Assembly (NCBI GenBank): GCA_937861115.1
Contig: CALMBD010000114.1
Span: forward strand, 1-51,527
Length of the DNA: 51,527 nt
Source: an uncultured Bacteroidota bacterium
GTDB lineage: Bacteria > Bacteroidota > Bacteroidia > Chitinophagales > Saprospiraceae
Reading direction: 5' to 3'
Shown here: in pieces, positions 38,372 through 47,224 of the stretch
Numbering within the stretch: the stretch's first letter is position 1
Layout: each line of letters opens with the position of its first letter
Notes under the pieces: generated by a model
What the model was told of the DNA's origin: nothing
Seen by the model: only the letters and a program-made list of their open reading frames with translations
Database searches by the model: none
Translations under genes and position numbers: made by a program

Positions 38372-40929
38372 ATGGAAAAAAGACATCTACTCTTTCTGGT
38401 CATGCTTTTTCTCTGCTCCTTTTTGCGGGCACAGACCGGGAACTTTTGCTCCAGCAATGACGCACCGGCCGCCGATCTGTGTTCACAGGCCTGTATCTAC
38501 TGCAACCTGTCAGAATACGTCGGCAATACCGAGGGGTATACCGGGCAGTTCGCACCGCAGTTCTGCGGCACGATTGAGAACGAACAATGGCTCGGGTTCA
38601 TCGCCGGCGCCAATTCGGCTACCGTTACGGTTACGCCAATCAACTGCCTGATCGGCAACGGGATGCAGATCGCGGTATATAAAACCTGTAACACGCCGCC
38701 TTTAGGATGCAACATGGGTGGTCTGGGAGGCGGCTTTACGCCCGTTTCGGTCACGGTACCGCTGGTGCCCGGTACCCCGTACTACCTGATGATCGACAGT
38801 TATGCGGGTGACATTTGCGACTTTACCGTCACCGTTTCGCCACCGGGGGCGGCGTTGGTAGGCCTCATCGATACGCAGGTGGTAGCGCCGAGTCTTTCAC
38901 CGTTAACGGCCAGCAATTCAATGCGCCGGCTATCGTAAAAGATACCCTCCCCAACAATTCGGGCGGCTGCGATACGATCGTGGTGTACAACCTGGTTGCG
39001 CTTCCCTACAATACCACCACCACCCAGATGCAGTTCTGCCCCGGCGAGTCTGTTACGATCAATGGCGTGGTGTACACCGAATCGGCCACAATCGTGGATA
39101 CCATACCTTCCACTAACGGCGGTTGTGATACGGTAGCGACGTATATCCTGCAACTGCTGCCGCAATACACACAGACCGATTCGATTGCCTTTTGCCCCGG
39201 CGGTTCTGTGGAGATCAATGGCACGGTGTATACCCAGCCCGGTACGGTGGTCGATACCATACCTGCCGGTCCGGGAGGCTGCGACTCGATCTTTACCTAT
39301 ATTCTGACACTGCTCCCGCAGCCAACCGCTTCGTTTGACCTGTCCCTTTGCCCGGGAGCGTCCGTCACCATTGGCGGTGAGGCGTATACGGCGCCGGATA
39401 CCGTCACGACCATTATCCCGGCTACCGGCGGCGGTTGCGATACCCTTGCGACATACACCCTTGCCTTGCTGCCCTATCCGGAAGGTTCCGAGGCCATTTC
39501 CTTCTGCCCCGGCGGTTCGGTCACCATTGGCGGCAATGTTTATAATCAGCCCGGTACGGTACTGGACACCATTCCGGCTACCGGTGACGGCTGCGATACT
39601 ATCGTCACATACACCCTTACGTTGCTGCCTTATCCGGAAACTTCGGAATCGGTAGCCTTCTGCCCCGGCGGCTCGGTCACCATCGGCGGCAATACGTACA
39701 CCCAACCGGGCATGGTCATGGACACCATACCCGCTACCGGCGGTGGTTGCGATACCATCGTCAAGTATACCTTAAGCCTCCTGCCCTACCCCGAGCGCTC
39801 CGAAACCATCGAGTTTTGTGCCGGCGAAACGGTGCTGATCGGCGGCAATGCCTACACCCAGCCGGGAATGGTCGTGGATACCATACTTGCTTCCGGAAGC
39901 GGCTGCGACACTATAGTCAACTATACCCTGCAATACATTACCGGTCCGAACACGTCGGTATCGATCACCTGCAAGGAAGACATCAGTATCGGCACCGACC
40001 CCGGCACAGGCCCCATTGTTGTCAATTACGACCTGCCCACGGCTTCGAGCGATTGCCCGTGTCCGGGTATCGCGCTGTCGCTTACCGCCGGATTGTCATC
40101 GGGCAGCCTGTTCCCGGTTACCACAACCACGGTTTGTTACCAGGCCAAAGACAGTTGCGGCAATACGGCCACCTGCTGTTTCGACATCACCGTCCGGGAA
40201 GAAGAGCCCTGCGACGTGAAAGAGATCGGCTGCATGAAATATGAACTGTTGTCCATCACCAGGACCGCAAGCAGCACCGACCTGACCTACAGCATCCGGG
40301 TGACGAACAAATGCGCCAACAAGATGATCTACACCGCCATCCAGGTGCCCGACGGGGTTAAAGCCGTAGCGCCGGTCGACCTCAGCGTGTACACGGCGCC
40401 GGGCGGTCGCCAATACGATGTGCGCAACCCGAATTATTCGCCGTTCTACTCCATCCGTTTCAAATCGAAAACGGACAGCATTGCGAACGGGCAGTCCGAT
40501 ATCTTTACCTACACCCTTAAAGGGCAGACGAAACCCGACTACATCCACATCACCGCCAGGCTGAACCCGCAACTGTTCTACGAAGCGCACCTCAATACCT
40601 TTAATTGCCCTGTCATGTTCCTGCCGGCAATGAAGGAAGAGCAGCGCAGCGACGACCAGTCGGAACTGCTGCAAACAGCCGACCTGAATGTGTACCCCAA
40701 CCCTACCGACGGCATTTTGTTTGCCGACCTGTCGGCATGGTCGGGCCAGGAAATCCGCGTGAATGTATTCAACAGCCAGGGGCAGTTGCTCCGCAAAAAC
40801 ACCCTGACAGCGCAGGATGAACCGCAGCAGATCGACCTGCCGGAAACCCTCGCAGGCGGTTTGTACTTCCTGGAAGTGCTGACGCAGGACGGGGAAAAAC
40901 ACACGGCGCGGTTTGTGATGCGGCGCTGA
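38372..40929 (+). pseudogene. Giant T9SS-exported repeat protein 3, split by a frameshift
   Basis: The first frame (38372-38938) encodes a signal peptide and the same Cys-rich N-terminal domain as protein 2 (LCSQACIYCN, YTGQFAPQFC, ENEQWLGF). It runs out of frame after LVGLIDTQVV and stops at 38936-38938. The second frame (usable from about 38890) continues with seven 52-residue Cys repeats, a HYR-like domain, the shared module of about 130 residues (from about 40208) and a T9SS sorting domain (from about 40684, LNVYPNPTDGILF). One inserted base near 38890-38895 would join them into about 852 residues. Relative to protein 2 the junction also lacks the first Cys of repeat 1. No slippery heptamer is visible, so this is a net one-base loss or a sequencing error, not a programmed shift. 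If real, the sorting domain is separated from the signal peptide and the product cannot be exported. Confidence 0.8.
38890..39945 (+). repeat. Seven tandem 52-codon repeats in giant gene 3
   Basis: Each unit follows the pattern FCPGGSVTIGG, Y, QPG, VVDTIPA, GGCDTI, TYTL, LLPYP. Units 5 and 6 begin at 39502 and 39658, exactly 156 bases apart, and are close to identical in DNA. Genes 1 and 2 hold four such units each, placed apart, so the array has expanded here. Confidence 0.85.
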
Positions 40930-40955
40930 GCGGCGGAGTTCAGGAAAATGTAGTG

Positions 40956-40991
40956 GGGGCGGTTTGCTTTGAAAAGCAAACCGCCCCTTTT
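40956..40991 (+). terminator. Terminator of giant gene 3
   Basis: A 14-base arm (40956-40969) pairs perfectly with 40974-40987 around a 4-base loop and is followed by TTTTATATAC. It lies 26 bases after the stop codon. Confidence 0.9.
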
Positions 40992-41020
40992 ATATACTTT
41001 GGCAAGGGTTTTCCAGTGCT

Positions 41021-41677
41021 TTACCCCGCATCCTTCTGAAAAAGCCACCGGTAACCCAGCGACAGGCAGAGCCTGCGTTCGTGCATCCTGTCGCAATGCA
41101 GCACCTCGTTTTCGCGATAATACGCATACCGGATATCGGATATGATCTCTCCTTTCCAGAAGGGCCAGGCCACGTCGAAACCAAGCATTGGCCCGACCTG
41201 AAGCCGTTTTAACTGCACCTGGCTGAACACAATCTTCCGGTACTCATCTACGGAGGTGGGCCCCACTGAACCGCCCTGAATATATTCCCGGCCCGCAAAC
41301 GCAAAACCGAACATCAGGCCAAGGTTCAGCATGATCCTTGGCTTGATTTTGGGCAGCAAATCGTATTTGCCGATGAAAGCCCACTCGATTTGTTTAAACC
41401 GGTACTTTTTGAAATAGATAAAACTCGTGCCCTTGGATGTTTCCCTGGAATTGCGTTGGGAAACACCCATATCCACCTGGAAAAACAACCGTCCGGTCTT
41501 GAGTTGCCAGCCCATAAAGCCATAGACGCCAGGTGCGGCGCCCTGCCCGGGATCGACATCGTCCATGCAGTCGTGAATGGTATTCCACAGCACGCCGGTT
41601 CGCAGACCCGCCATGTTTTGGCCGGAAATATTTTGAAGATAAAAAAGGGTGGCGAGCAGTACGAATTGCGCTTTCAT
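41021..41677 (-). CDS. Outer-membrane beta-barrel protein
   Basis: The protein has 218 residues from the ATG at 41675-41677, which gives a signal peptide (MKAQFVLLATLFYLQNISGQ). Upstream in-frame starts (41684-41686, 41783-41785) would only add residues before it. The mature part is a series of alternating amphipathic strands (GRLFFQVDMGVSQRN, RIMLNLGLMFGFAFAG, IISDIRYAYYREN, RRLCLSLGYRWLFQK) as in the OMP_b-brl (PorT-like) family of Bacteroidota. It ends in an aromatic-rich final strand. A structural role in the outer membrane is likely; a specific ligand or partner cannot be given. It converges on the giant gene cluster. Confidence 0.75.
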   Translation of the reverse strand: MKAQFVLLATLFYLQNISGQNMAGLRTGVLWNTIHDCMDDVDPGQGAAPGVYGFMGWQLKTGRLFFQVDMGVSQRNSRETSKGTSFIYFKKYRFKQIEWAFIGKYDLLPKIKPRIMLNLGLMFGFAFAGREYIQGGSVGPTSVDEYRKIVFSQVQLKRLQVGPMLGFDVAWPFWKGEIISDIRYAYYRENEVLHCDRMHERRLCLSLGYRWLFQKDAG

Positions 41678-42064
41678 ATTGTGCATTTTACGGCTTATCT
41701 TCGATAGAAACGGCAGGCAGCGCCAGATGCTGCCCGTGATGCCGTGCGATATCTCTGAAATGCCGGAAATGGCCGTTAAAAGCAATTCTGCCCAAAGCGC
41801 AAAGACAACGAGTTGATTGTCAGGCAGTACAACACTGAAAATGCGTCAAATCTCATGCAGGAAGGCGGAGACCAGAGTCGGTCCCGTAAATCCGTCGTGT
41901 TGCATTGTTGACCGGCTTCCAATTTTCAAACAGGATTTACACGACTTGCTGAATTTTTGGCGGCAGCGCCGCATTACTTATCCAGTAAATCTTGTAAACC
42001 CTGTCTGAAAACCTCCATTCCGGTCCAACCTGTACAAACCAAACACCGGATCAATCCGTATGCC
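41678..42064. other. 387-base region without a gene; REP-like inverted repeat
   Basis: No gene is seen between the barrel protein gene and the 3' end of gcvP. The right half holds a large imperfect palindrome (41923-42011). A shorter related fragment, CCCGTAAATCCGTCGTGT (41883-41900), lies just to its left. The left half is the upstream region of the barrel gene, in which I see no clear promoter. Confidence 0.6.
41923..42011. repeat. 89-bp imperfect palindrome, REP/MITE-like
   Basis: The arms 41923-41954 and 41980-42011 are 32 bases each and match at 26 positions when one is reverse-complemented. The shared core is ACAGG(A/G)TTTACA. A second perfect stem, GCGGC/GCCGC, lies in the middle (41960-41972). 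The core resembles dispersed palindromes with CAGGATTTACA cores that I recall from Bacteroidota genomes. It could also serve as the gcvP terminator. Confidence 0.6.
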
Positions 42065-44926
42065 TCACACCTCCTGATACGCCTCGATCGGCGGACAGAT
42101 GCAGATCAGGTTCCGGTCGCCAAAAGCCTGGTCGATCCGCGCCACGCTGGGCCAGAACTTGAATCCCTGGCGCAGGTACGGCAGCGGGAATGCCGCTTTC
42201 TGGCGGCTGTATCTATGTGTCCAGGTATCTGCCGTCACCTCGTCGCAGGTGTGCGGTGCATTGTGCAGCACGTTTTCTTCGAGGGGATAGTCCCCTGCCG
42301 CAATCTCGTCAATCTCCTTTCTAATGGCCAGCAAGGCATCGCAAAAACGGTCAAGTTCGGCCATACTCTCGCTTTCGGTAGGCTCGATCATGATGGTACC
42401 GGCCACGGGGAACGACAATGTCGGCGCATGGAAACCGTAGTCGATAAGCCTTTTGGCCACATCCTCTGCACCGACGATGTTTTTGAACGGTCGCAGGTCG
42501 ACAATCAGTTCGTGCGCGCAACGGCCCATATCGCCGGAATACAGAATCTTGTAGGGACCTTCGAGCCGGGCCTTGATGTAATTGGCGTTCAGTATGGCGT
42601 ATTTCGTCGCATCCGTCACGCCTTCGGCGCCCAGCATACGAATGTAGGCGTAGGAAATGAGCAGGATGCTCGCACTGCCCCAGGGCGCTGCGCTGATGGC
42701 TGTTGTGCCCTGTTCACCGCCCGTTTCTGCAAAGACGTGTTTGGGCAGGTAAGGCGCCAGGCTGGTGTTGCAGCAGATGGGGCCCATGCCCGGACCGCCG
42801 CCGCCGTGCGGAATGGCGAATGTCTTGTGCAGGTTGAGGTGGCAAACGTCGGCGCCGATGATGGCCGGACTGGTCAGGCCGACCTGCGCGTTCATGTTGG
42901 CGCCGTCCATGTACACCTTGCCGCCGTACTGGTGTATGATCGCGCAAATTTCCTTGATCGCCACCTCAAACACACCGTGCGTGCTCGGATAGGTCACCAT
43001 CAGGCAGGAAAGGTTGTCTGCATGCGCCCCGGCCTTTTCCCGCAGGTCAGCCAGGTCGATGTTGCCCCGCTCGTCGCAGCTGACAACAATGACTTCCATA
43101 CCGGCCATAACAGCGCTGGCAGGGTTGGTGCCATGCGCCGACGAGGGGATCAGCGCCACATTGCGGTGCGCTTCTCCGCGGGCCTGGTGATAGGCGCGAA
43201 TGGCCATAAGTCCGGCATATTCGCCCTGCGCGCCGGAATTCGGCTGGAGCGAGCAGGCATCAAAGCCCGTAATCTCGCAGAGGTATTGCTCCAGTTCCTT
43301 AATGATCTGCGCATATCCCCCCACCTGATCTGCCGGCATGAACGGGTGCATGTTCGACCAGTTTTCCCAACTTACCGGGATCATTTCGCTGGCCGCATTG
43401 AGTTTCATGGTGCAGGAGCCCAGCGAGATCATGGAATGGGTAAGCGAAAGGTCGCGGTTCTCCAGGCGTTTGATATACCGCATCATATCGCTTTCCGTAT
43501 GGTACGTCTGGAAAACGGGGTGCGTCAGGTATTCGCTTTCGCGGCGCAGCCCTGCAGGGAGGCGGCTGCCGGCGCTTCGCTGAAGAGTATCCTTAATGTC
43601 GAATACCCGTAGGATATCCTGGAGGTCCTTATCGGTTACCGTCTCGTCGAGGCTGATCTGGAGGGCATTTTTTTCGTAGAAGAAGTTGATACCCGCGCCT
43701 TCTGCCCTTGTGCGGATTTCCTGTATCCTGTTTTCAGCAATTTCGATTCGGAGGGTATCGAAAAAGTGGGGATTGGTCTGTTTGTATCCGCCTTTTTCGA
43801 GCGCAGCCGACAGCGCTGCGGCCATGTCGTGCGTCCGGGCCGCGATGGCGCGTATGCCTTCGGGGCCGTGGTAAACGGCGTACATGGCGGCCATATTGGC
43901 CAGCAGGGCCTGTGCGGTGCAGATATTGGACGTGGCTTTTTCCCGGCGAATATGTTGCTCGCGGGTCTGGAGGGCCATTCGGAGGGCCCGGTTGCCGTGT
44001 TTATCCACCGATACGCCGATGATACGGCCGGGTATCTGGCGCTTGAACTCCTCTGAACAAGCGAAATAGGCGGCATGCGGACCGCCAAACCCCATCGGTA
44101 CGCCGAAACGCTGGGTATTGCCCACGGCACAGTCGGCGCCCCACTCGCCCGGCGCTTTCAGGAGTGCCAGGCTGAGGATATCGGCCGCCACACAGACGAA
44201 TACGCTATTTGCCTTTGCTTTTTCCACAAAGGCGCGGTAATCTTCCACGTGGCCCGTTTTATCGGGGTACTGCAGGAGCGCGCCAAAGGTTTTTTTGTTG
44301 AAATTGTAAGTTTTCCAGTCGCCCACAACCAGATTGATGCCGTGTGGCTGGGCACGGGTTTTGAGCACATCCAGCGTTTGCGGCAAAACGTGTTGCGACA
44401 CAAAAAATTCGTTGCTCTCCTCTCCTTGTGCAGCGCGTTTGTTTTTCTCTCCGTAAAACATGTGCATGGCCTCGGCGGCGGCAGTACCCTCGTCGAGCAG
44501 GCTGGCATTGGCAATGGGCAGTCCGGTCAGGTCGCACACCATCGTCTGGAAATTGAGCAGGCTTTCGAGCCGTCCCTGTGCAATCTCCGCCTGGTACGGC
44601 GTGTATTGGGTGTACCAGCCCGGATTCTGGAAAACGTTGCGCGCAACAACCGGCGGCGTGATGGTGCCGTTGTAGCCCATACCGATGAAGTTGCGCATCA
44701 CGCGGTTCCGTAGCGCGATCTGCTTCAACTCCTGCAGGTATTCGAATTCAGAAAGTGCAGGAGGCAGGTCGAGTGCCTTTTGCAGGCGTATGGAATCCGG
44801 GACAGTCTGCCAGATCAACTCGTCTAACGATTTGACGTTCAATGCTTTCAGCATTTTCTGGGTATCAGCCTCTCCGGGGCCGATATGCCGGCGGACGAAT
44901 CTGTCCGGATGTGGGAATTGACTCAT
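42065..44926 (-). CDS. gcvP: Glycine dehydrogenase (decarboxylating), P protein of the glycine cleavage system
   Basis: The protein has 953 residues, the usual length of the fused homodimeric P protein, which decarboxylates glycine with pyridoxal phosphate and passes the methylamine to lipoyl-GcvH. I chose the ATG at 44924-44926 ([18 protein letters not shown]), the normal N-terminus; the frame stays open upstream but there it is antisense to the mevalonate-kinase gene. The N-terminal half has [17 protein letters not shown] and [12 protein letters not shown]. The C-terminal half has [39 protein letters not shown], and the PLP-binding Lys701 in [18 protein letters not shown]. The genes for the T, H and L proteins are not in the window. 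It is divergent from the kinase gene. Confidence 0.95.
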   Translation of the reverse strand: MSQFPHPDRFVRRHIGPGEADTQKMLKALNVKSLDELIWQTVPDSIRLQKALDLPPALSEFEYLQELKQIALRNRVMRNFIGMGYNGTITPPVVARNVFQNPGWYTQYTPYQAEIAQGRLESLLNFQTMVCDLTGLPIANASLLDEGTAAAEAMHMFYGEKNKRAAQGEESNEFFVSQHVLPQTLDVLKTRAQPHGINLVVGDWKTYNFNKKTFGALLQYPDKTGHVEDYRAFVEKAKANSVFVCVAADILSLALLKAPGEWGADCAVGNTQRFGVPMGFGGPHAAYFACSEEFKRQIPGRIIGVSVDKHGNRALRMALQTREQHIRREKATSNICTAQALLANMAAMYAVYHGPEGIRAIAARTHDMAAALSAALEKGGYKQTNPHFFDTLRIEIAENRIQEIRTRAEGAGINFFYEKNALQISLDETVTDKDLQDILRVFDIKDTLQRSAGSRLPAGLRRESEYLTHPVFQTYHTESDMMRYIKRLENRDLSLTHSMISLGSCTMKLNAASEMIPVSWENWSNMHPFMPADQVGGYAQIIKELEQYLCEITGFDACSLQPNSGAQGEYAGLMAIRAYHQARGEAHRNVALIPSSAHGTNPASAVMAGMEVIVVSCDERGNIDLADLREKAGAHADNLSCLMVTYPSTHGVFEVAIKEICAIIHQYGGKVYMDGANMNAQVGLTSPAIIGADVCHLNLHKTFAIPHGGGGPGMGPICCNTSLAPYLPKHVFAETGGEQGTTAISAAPWGSASILLISYAYIRMLGAEGVTDATKYAILNANYIKARLEGPYKILYSGDMGRCAHELIVDLRPFKNIVGAEDVAKRLIDYGFHAPTLSFPVAGTIMIEPTESESMAELDRFCDALLAIRKEIDEIAAGDYPLEENVLHNAPHTCDEVTADTWTHRYSRQKAAFPLPYLRQGFKFWPSVARIDQAFGDRNLICICPPIEAYQEV

Positions 44927-45000
44927 GTTGAATGAGTGTATGGTTGACTTTGTGAAAGAGAAAGTATAAGAAAGGTTGCAAAACGCCGCGAAGGTAAAGA

Positions 45001-45033
45001 TTGTTTTCAAGCTGCTCAACATGGTTATATTTG
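45001..45033 (+). promoter_or_regulatory. Bacteroidota promoter of the mevalonate-kinase-like gene
   Basis: TTG (45001-45003), a 22-base spacer and TATATTTG (45026-45033) match the consensus. The ATG at 45047 follows the -7 box by 13 bases, so the leader is very short. Confidence 0.55.
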
Positions 45034-45046
45034 CACCTTTACATCC

Positions 45047-45958
45047 ATGCACCGTTATCCTGCCAAAATTCTCCTTTTCGGCGAGCACGTGCTGCTGCTC
45101 GGGGCTACAGCGCTGTCTGTACCGGCGCCGGTGTTTGGCCTGACGCCTGCCTGGAAAACCCCGCAAACCCCGCCTGCCGAACTTTTTACCGACAAACTCC
45201 TGCGTTTTGCGGAAAGCACCGAACTCCGCGCTGTCGGAGGTCTGGATACCGAAACCTTTAAAAAAGACCTGGCCGCCGGCCTGTATTTCCGGTCGGACAT
45301 ACCGACGGGTTATGGAATGGGCAGTTCGGGCGCCCTTTGCGCTGCGGTGTATGACCGGTATTGCCGGGAAAAAACGACCGATCTGGCTGTCCTGAAATCT
45401 GAACTGGCAGGCATGGAACGCTTCTTCCACGGCGCCAGCTCGGGCATTGACCCTTTGACGAGTTACCTGGGCCAGCCGCTGGTCATTCGAAATAAAAACG
45501 AGGTGAGCATTGCCCGGATGACACCCTGGACCGAAGCGCCGGTTGTTTTTCTGCTCGACACACAGCAGCCGCGTCAAACCGCACCGCTGGTTAAATGGTT
45601 CATGGAGCAAAGCCGGCAACCCGGTTTTTCTGAAAAACTCAACAAGAGCCTTTTGCCCGCACATGAAGCCATGGTTCAGGCCTGGCTGGAAGCCGATGCC
45701 TCCGTTTTCCGGGATGCCCTGAAACAGGTGTCCGTTTTCCAGCTGGAGCAATTTGAACCGATGGTGCCCGCATCGATCCGGCCGGTCTGGAGGGCCTGCC
45801 TTGCCGGCGACGATGTGACGCTCAAGGTGTGCGGTGCCGGTGGCGGCGGTTACATTCTCGGTTTTGCCAGGAGCCGCGACGCTGCCATACAGGCCATACA
45901 GGAATTCCCGCTTGTTTTTCCTTTCAGCATGCAACACCCCCAAATGCACGATGGCTGA
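45047..45958 (+). CDS. GHMP-family kinase, mevalonate kinase type
   Basis: The protein has 303 residues. GHMP motif 1 is [17 protein letters not shown] (about 7-23), motif 2 is [16 protein letters not shown] (86-101) and motif 3 is [14 protein letters not shown] near the C-terminus. The N-terminus and spacing match the short GHMP kinases of Bacteroidota annotated as mevalonate kinase, which phosphorylate mevalonate for isoprenoid synthesis. No other mevalonate-pathway gene is in the window, so the substrate is inferred. The last codons overlap the first 8 bases of the permease gene (ATGGCTGA), indicating translational coupling. A good promoter lies just upstream. Confidence 0.8.
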   Translation: MHRYPAKILLFGEHVLLLGATALSVPAPVFGLTPAWKTPQTPPAELFTDKLLRFAESTELRAVGGLDTETFKKDLAAGLYFRSDIPTGYGMGSSGALCAAVYDRYCREKTTDLAVLKSELAGMERFFHGASSGIDPLTSYLGQPLVIRNKNEVSIARMTPWTEAPVVFLLDTQQPRQTAPLVKWFMEQSRQPGFSEKLNKSLLPAHEAMVQAWLEADASVFRDALKQVSVFQLEQFEPMVPASIRPVWRACLAGDDVTLKVCGAGGGGYILGFARSRDAAIQAIQEFPLVFPFSMQHPQMHDG

Positions 45959-47183
45959 AACAGATCATAACCGACCGACAACAGCCTATCTCACTATTGG
46001 CTTTCTGCTGTTTCTGGCGCTGGCGGGCAATCTAATCGCCAATGGCAAGCCGTTATACTGCCGCATTGCCGGCGAGACATTCTGGCCGGCAATACGAAGT
46101 ATGTGGCAGTCGCCGGATATTCCTTTTGAACATCCGGTGCTCGATTCCATCCGCGTTTACAACCTCTGGAAAACATTTCCCTACGACAAGGCGGTGTTTG
46201 CGCCGATCGCGTTTTCGCCGGGCGAGATCATCCGCAAGCCGGCGGCAGATCTGGTACATCCCGGTACCATACATCCCGGATTGCCGGACCGGTTCCGGCA
46301 TTGGCTGGGTACCGACGCCAGGGGACGCGATGTGGCGGCCGGCCTGGTGTCGGGTGCGCGCGTTGCGGTGCTGACGGGCGTGACGGCGATGTCCATGGCC
46401 ATGGGCATCGGACTTTTTCTGGGCGCCCTGGCCGGTTTTTGGGGCGACGAGCGGCTACGGATCAGGCGGGGCAGACTGTGGATGTCCCTGCTGGCCTTGC
46501 CCGTGGCCTGGTTTTACGCCTTTATTGCGCGACAGTACATACTCAGTAGCGAAGGCACACCAACTGAATTTTTGAAAAGCCTCGCGGTATTTGCCGGCAT
46601 TGTCGTACTGTTCAACCTGTTTGGTGCGCTGCTCTCGCGGTTTCCTTTTTGGGGCCGGGAGATAAAAATAGCAGCCGACCTGATCATCATGCGGCTGGCG
46701 GAACTGTTCAATTCCATCCCGCGGCTCATTTTTATTATCGTGGTGGCTGCCATGATGCCGAAGGGGCAATCGATATGGCTCATGATCGCCCTGATCGGCG
46801 CCATGAGCTGGACCTCGGTGGCGCGGTTTGTCAGGGCCGAACTGCTGCGCATCCGGGAACTGGACTACATATCGGCGGCCCGGGGACTCGGGTTTCCGGA
46901 AATGCGCGTGTTGTGGCGACATGCGCTCCCCAATGCCCTGCGATCCACCATGATCATCTTTGCCATTGGTGTCGGCGAGGCCATCCTGCTGGAGGCCGCC
47001 CTGTCATTTCTGGGATTTGGCGGAGAAGACCTGCGCGGTAAATCCTGGGGCAGCCTGTTCAGCGGCGCGCGGTCGAATCCGATGGCGTGGTGGGTTACCA
47101 TACCGCCGGGATTTGCGATATGCCTAACGGTGCTGGCCCTGAATTCCATAGGTGAAGCGCTCAGTAACAAGCGCAGAGATTGA
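45951..47183 (+). CDS. ABC transporter permease of the oligopeptide type (DppC/YejE-like)
   Basis: The protein has 410 residues, starting at the ATG at 45951 inside the end of the kinase gene. A first transmembrane segment (about 13-30) precedes a long periplasmic loop that begins [11 protein letters not shown], as in YejE-like permeases of Bacteroidota. The family motif [19 protein letters not shown] then leads into five further hydrophobic segments. The EAA loop that contacts the ATPase is [16 protein letters not shown] with HALPNALR. A partner permease, ATPase or binding protein is not in the window. The substrate is probably a peptide or similar compound, but this is only family-level inference. 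Confidence 0.85.
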   Translation: MAETDHNRPTTAYLTIGFLLFLALAGNLIANGKPLYCRIAGETFWPAIRSMWQSPDIPFEHPVLDSIRVYNLWKTFPYDKAVFAPIAFSPGEIIRKPAADLVHPGTIHPGLPDRFRHWLGTDARGRDVAAGLVSGARVAVLTGVTAMSMAMGIGLFLGALAGFWGDERLRIRRGRLWMSLLALPVAWFYAFIARQYILSSEGTPTEFLKSLAVFAGIVVLFNLFGALLSRFPFWGREIKIAADLIIMRLAELFNSIPRLIFIIVVAAMMPKGQSIWLMIALIGAMSWTSVARFVRAELLRIRELDYISAARGLGFPEMRVLWRHALPNALRSTMIIFAIGVGEAILLEAALSFLGFGGEDLRGKSWGSLFSGARSNPMAWWVTIPPGFAICLTVLALNSIGEALSNKRRD

Positions 47184-47224
47184 CCACTCGTACAACCAAA
47201 TTATTGTAAGGATGTTTCCCCTTT

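Noticed and set aside
38372-38938. Programmed -1 frameshifting as an explanation for the split third T9SS gene
   Set aside because: No X-XXY-YYZ slippery heptamer or downstream pseudoknot is apparent at 38870-38940, and homologous genes 1 and 2 are read without a shift.
38890-39945. CRISPR-like array
   Set aside because: The periodic DNA is a 156-base coding repeat in frame, without unique spacers between short palindromic repeats.
41957-43612. 551-residue plus-strand ORF opposite gcvP
   Set aside because: Antisense shadow of a highly conserved gene; it also begins inside the REP-like palindrome.
44927-45949. The 340-residue N-terminal extension of the gcvP frame on the minus strand
   Set aside because: It is antisense to the mevalonate-kinase-like gene, has no similarity to any P-protein N-terminus, and the normal start [16 protein letters not shown] lies at 44926.
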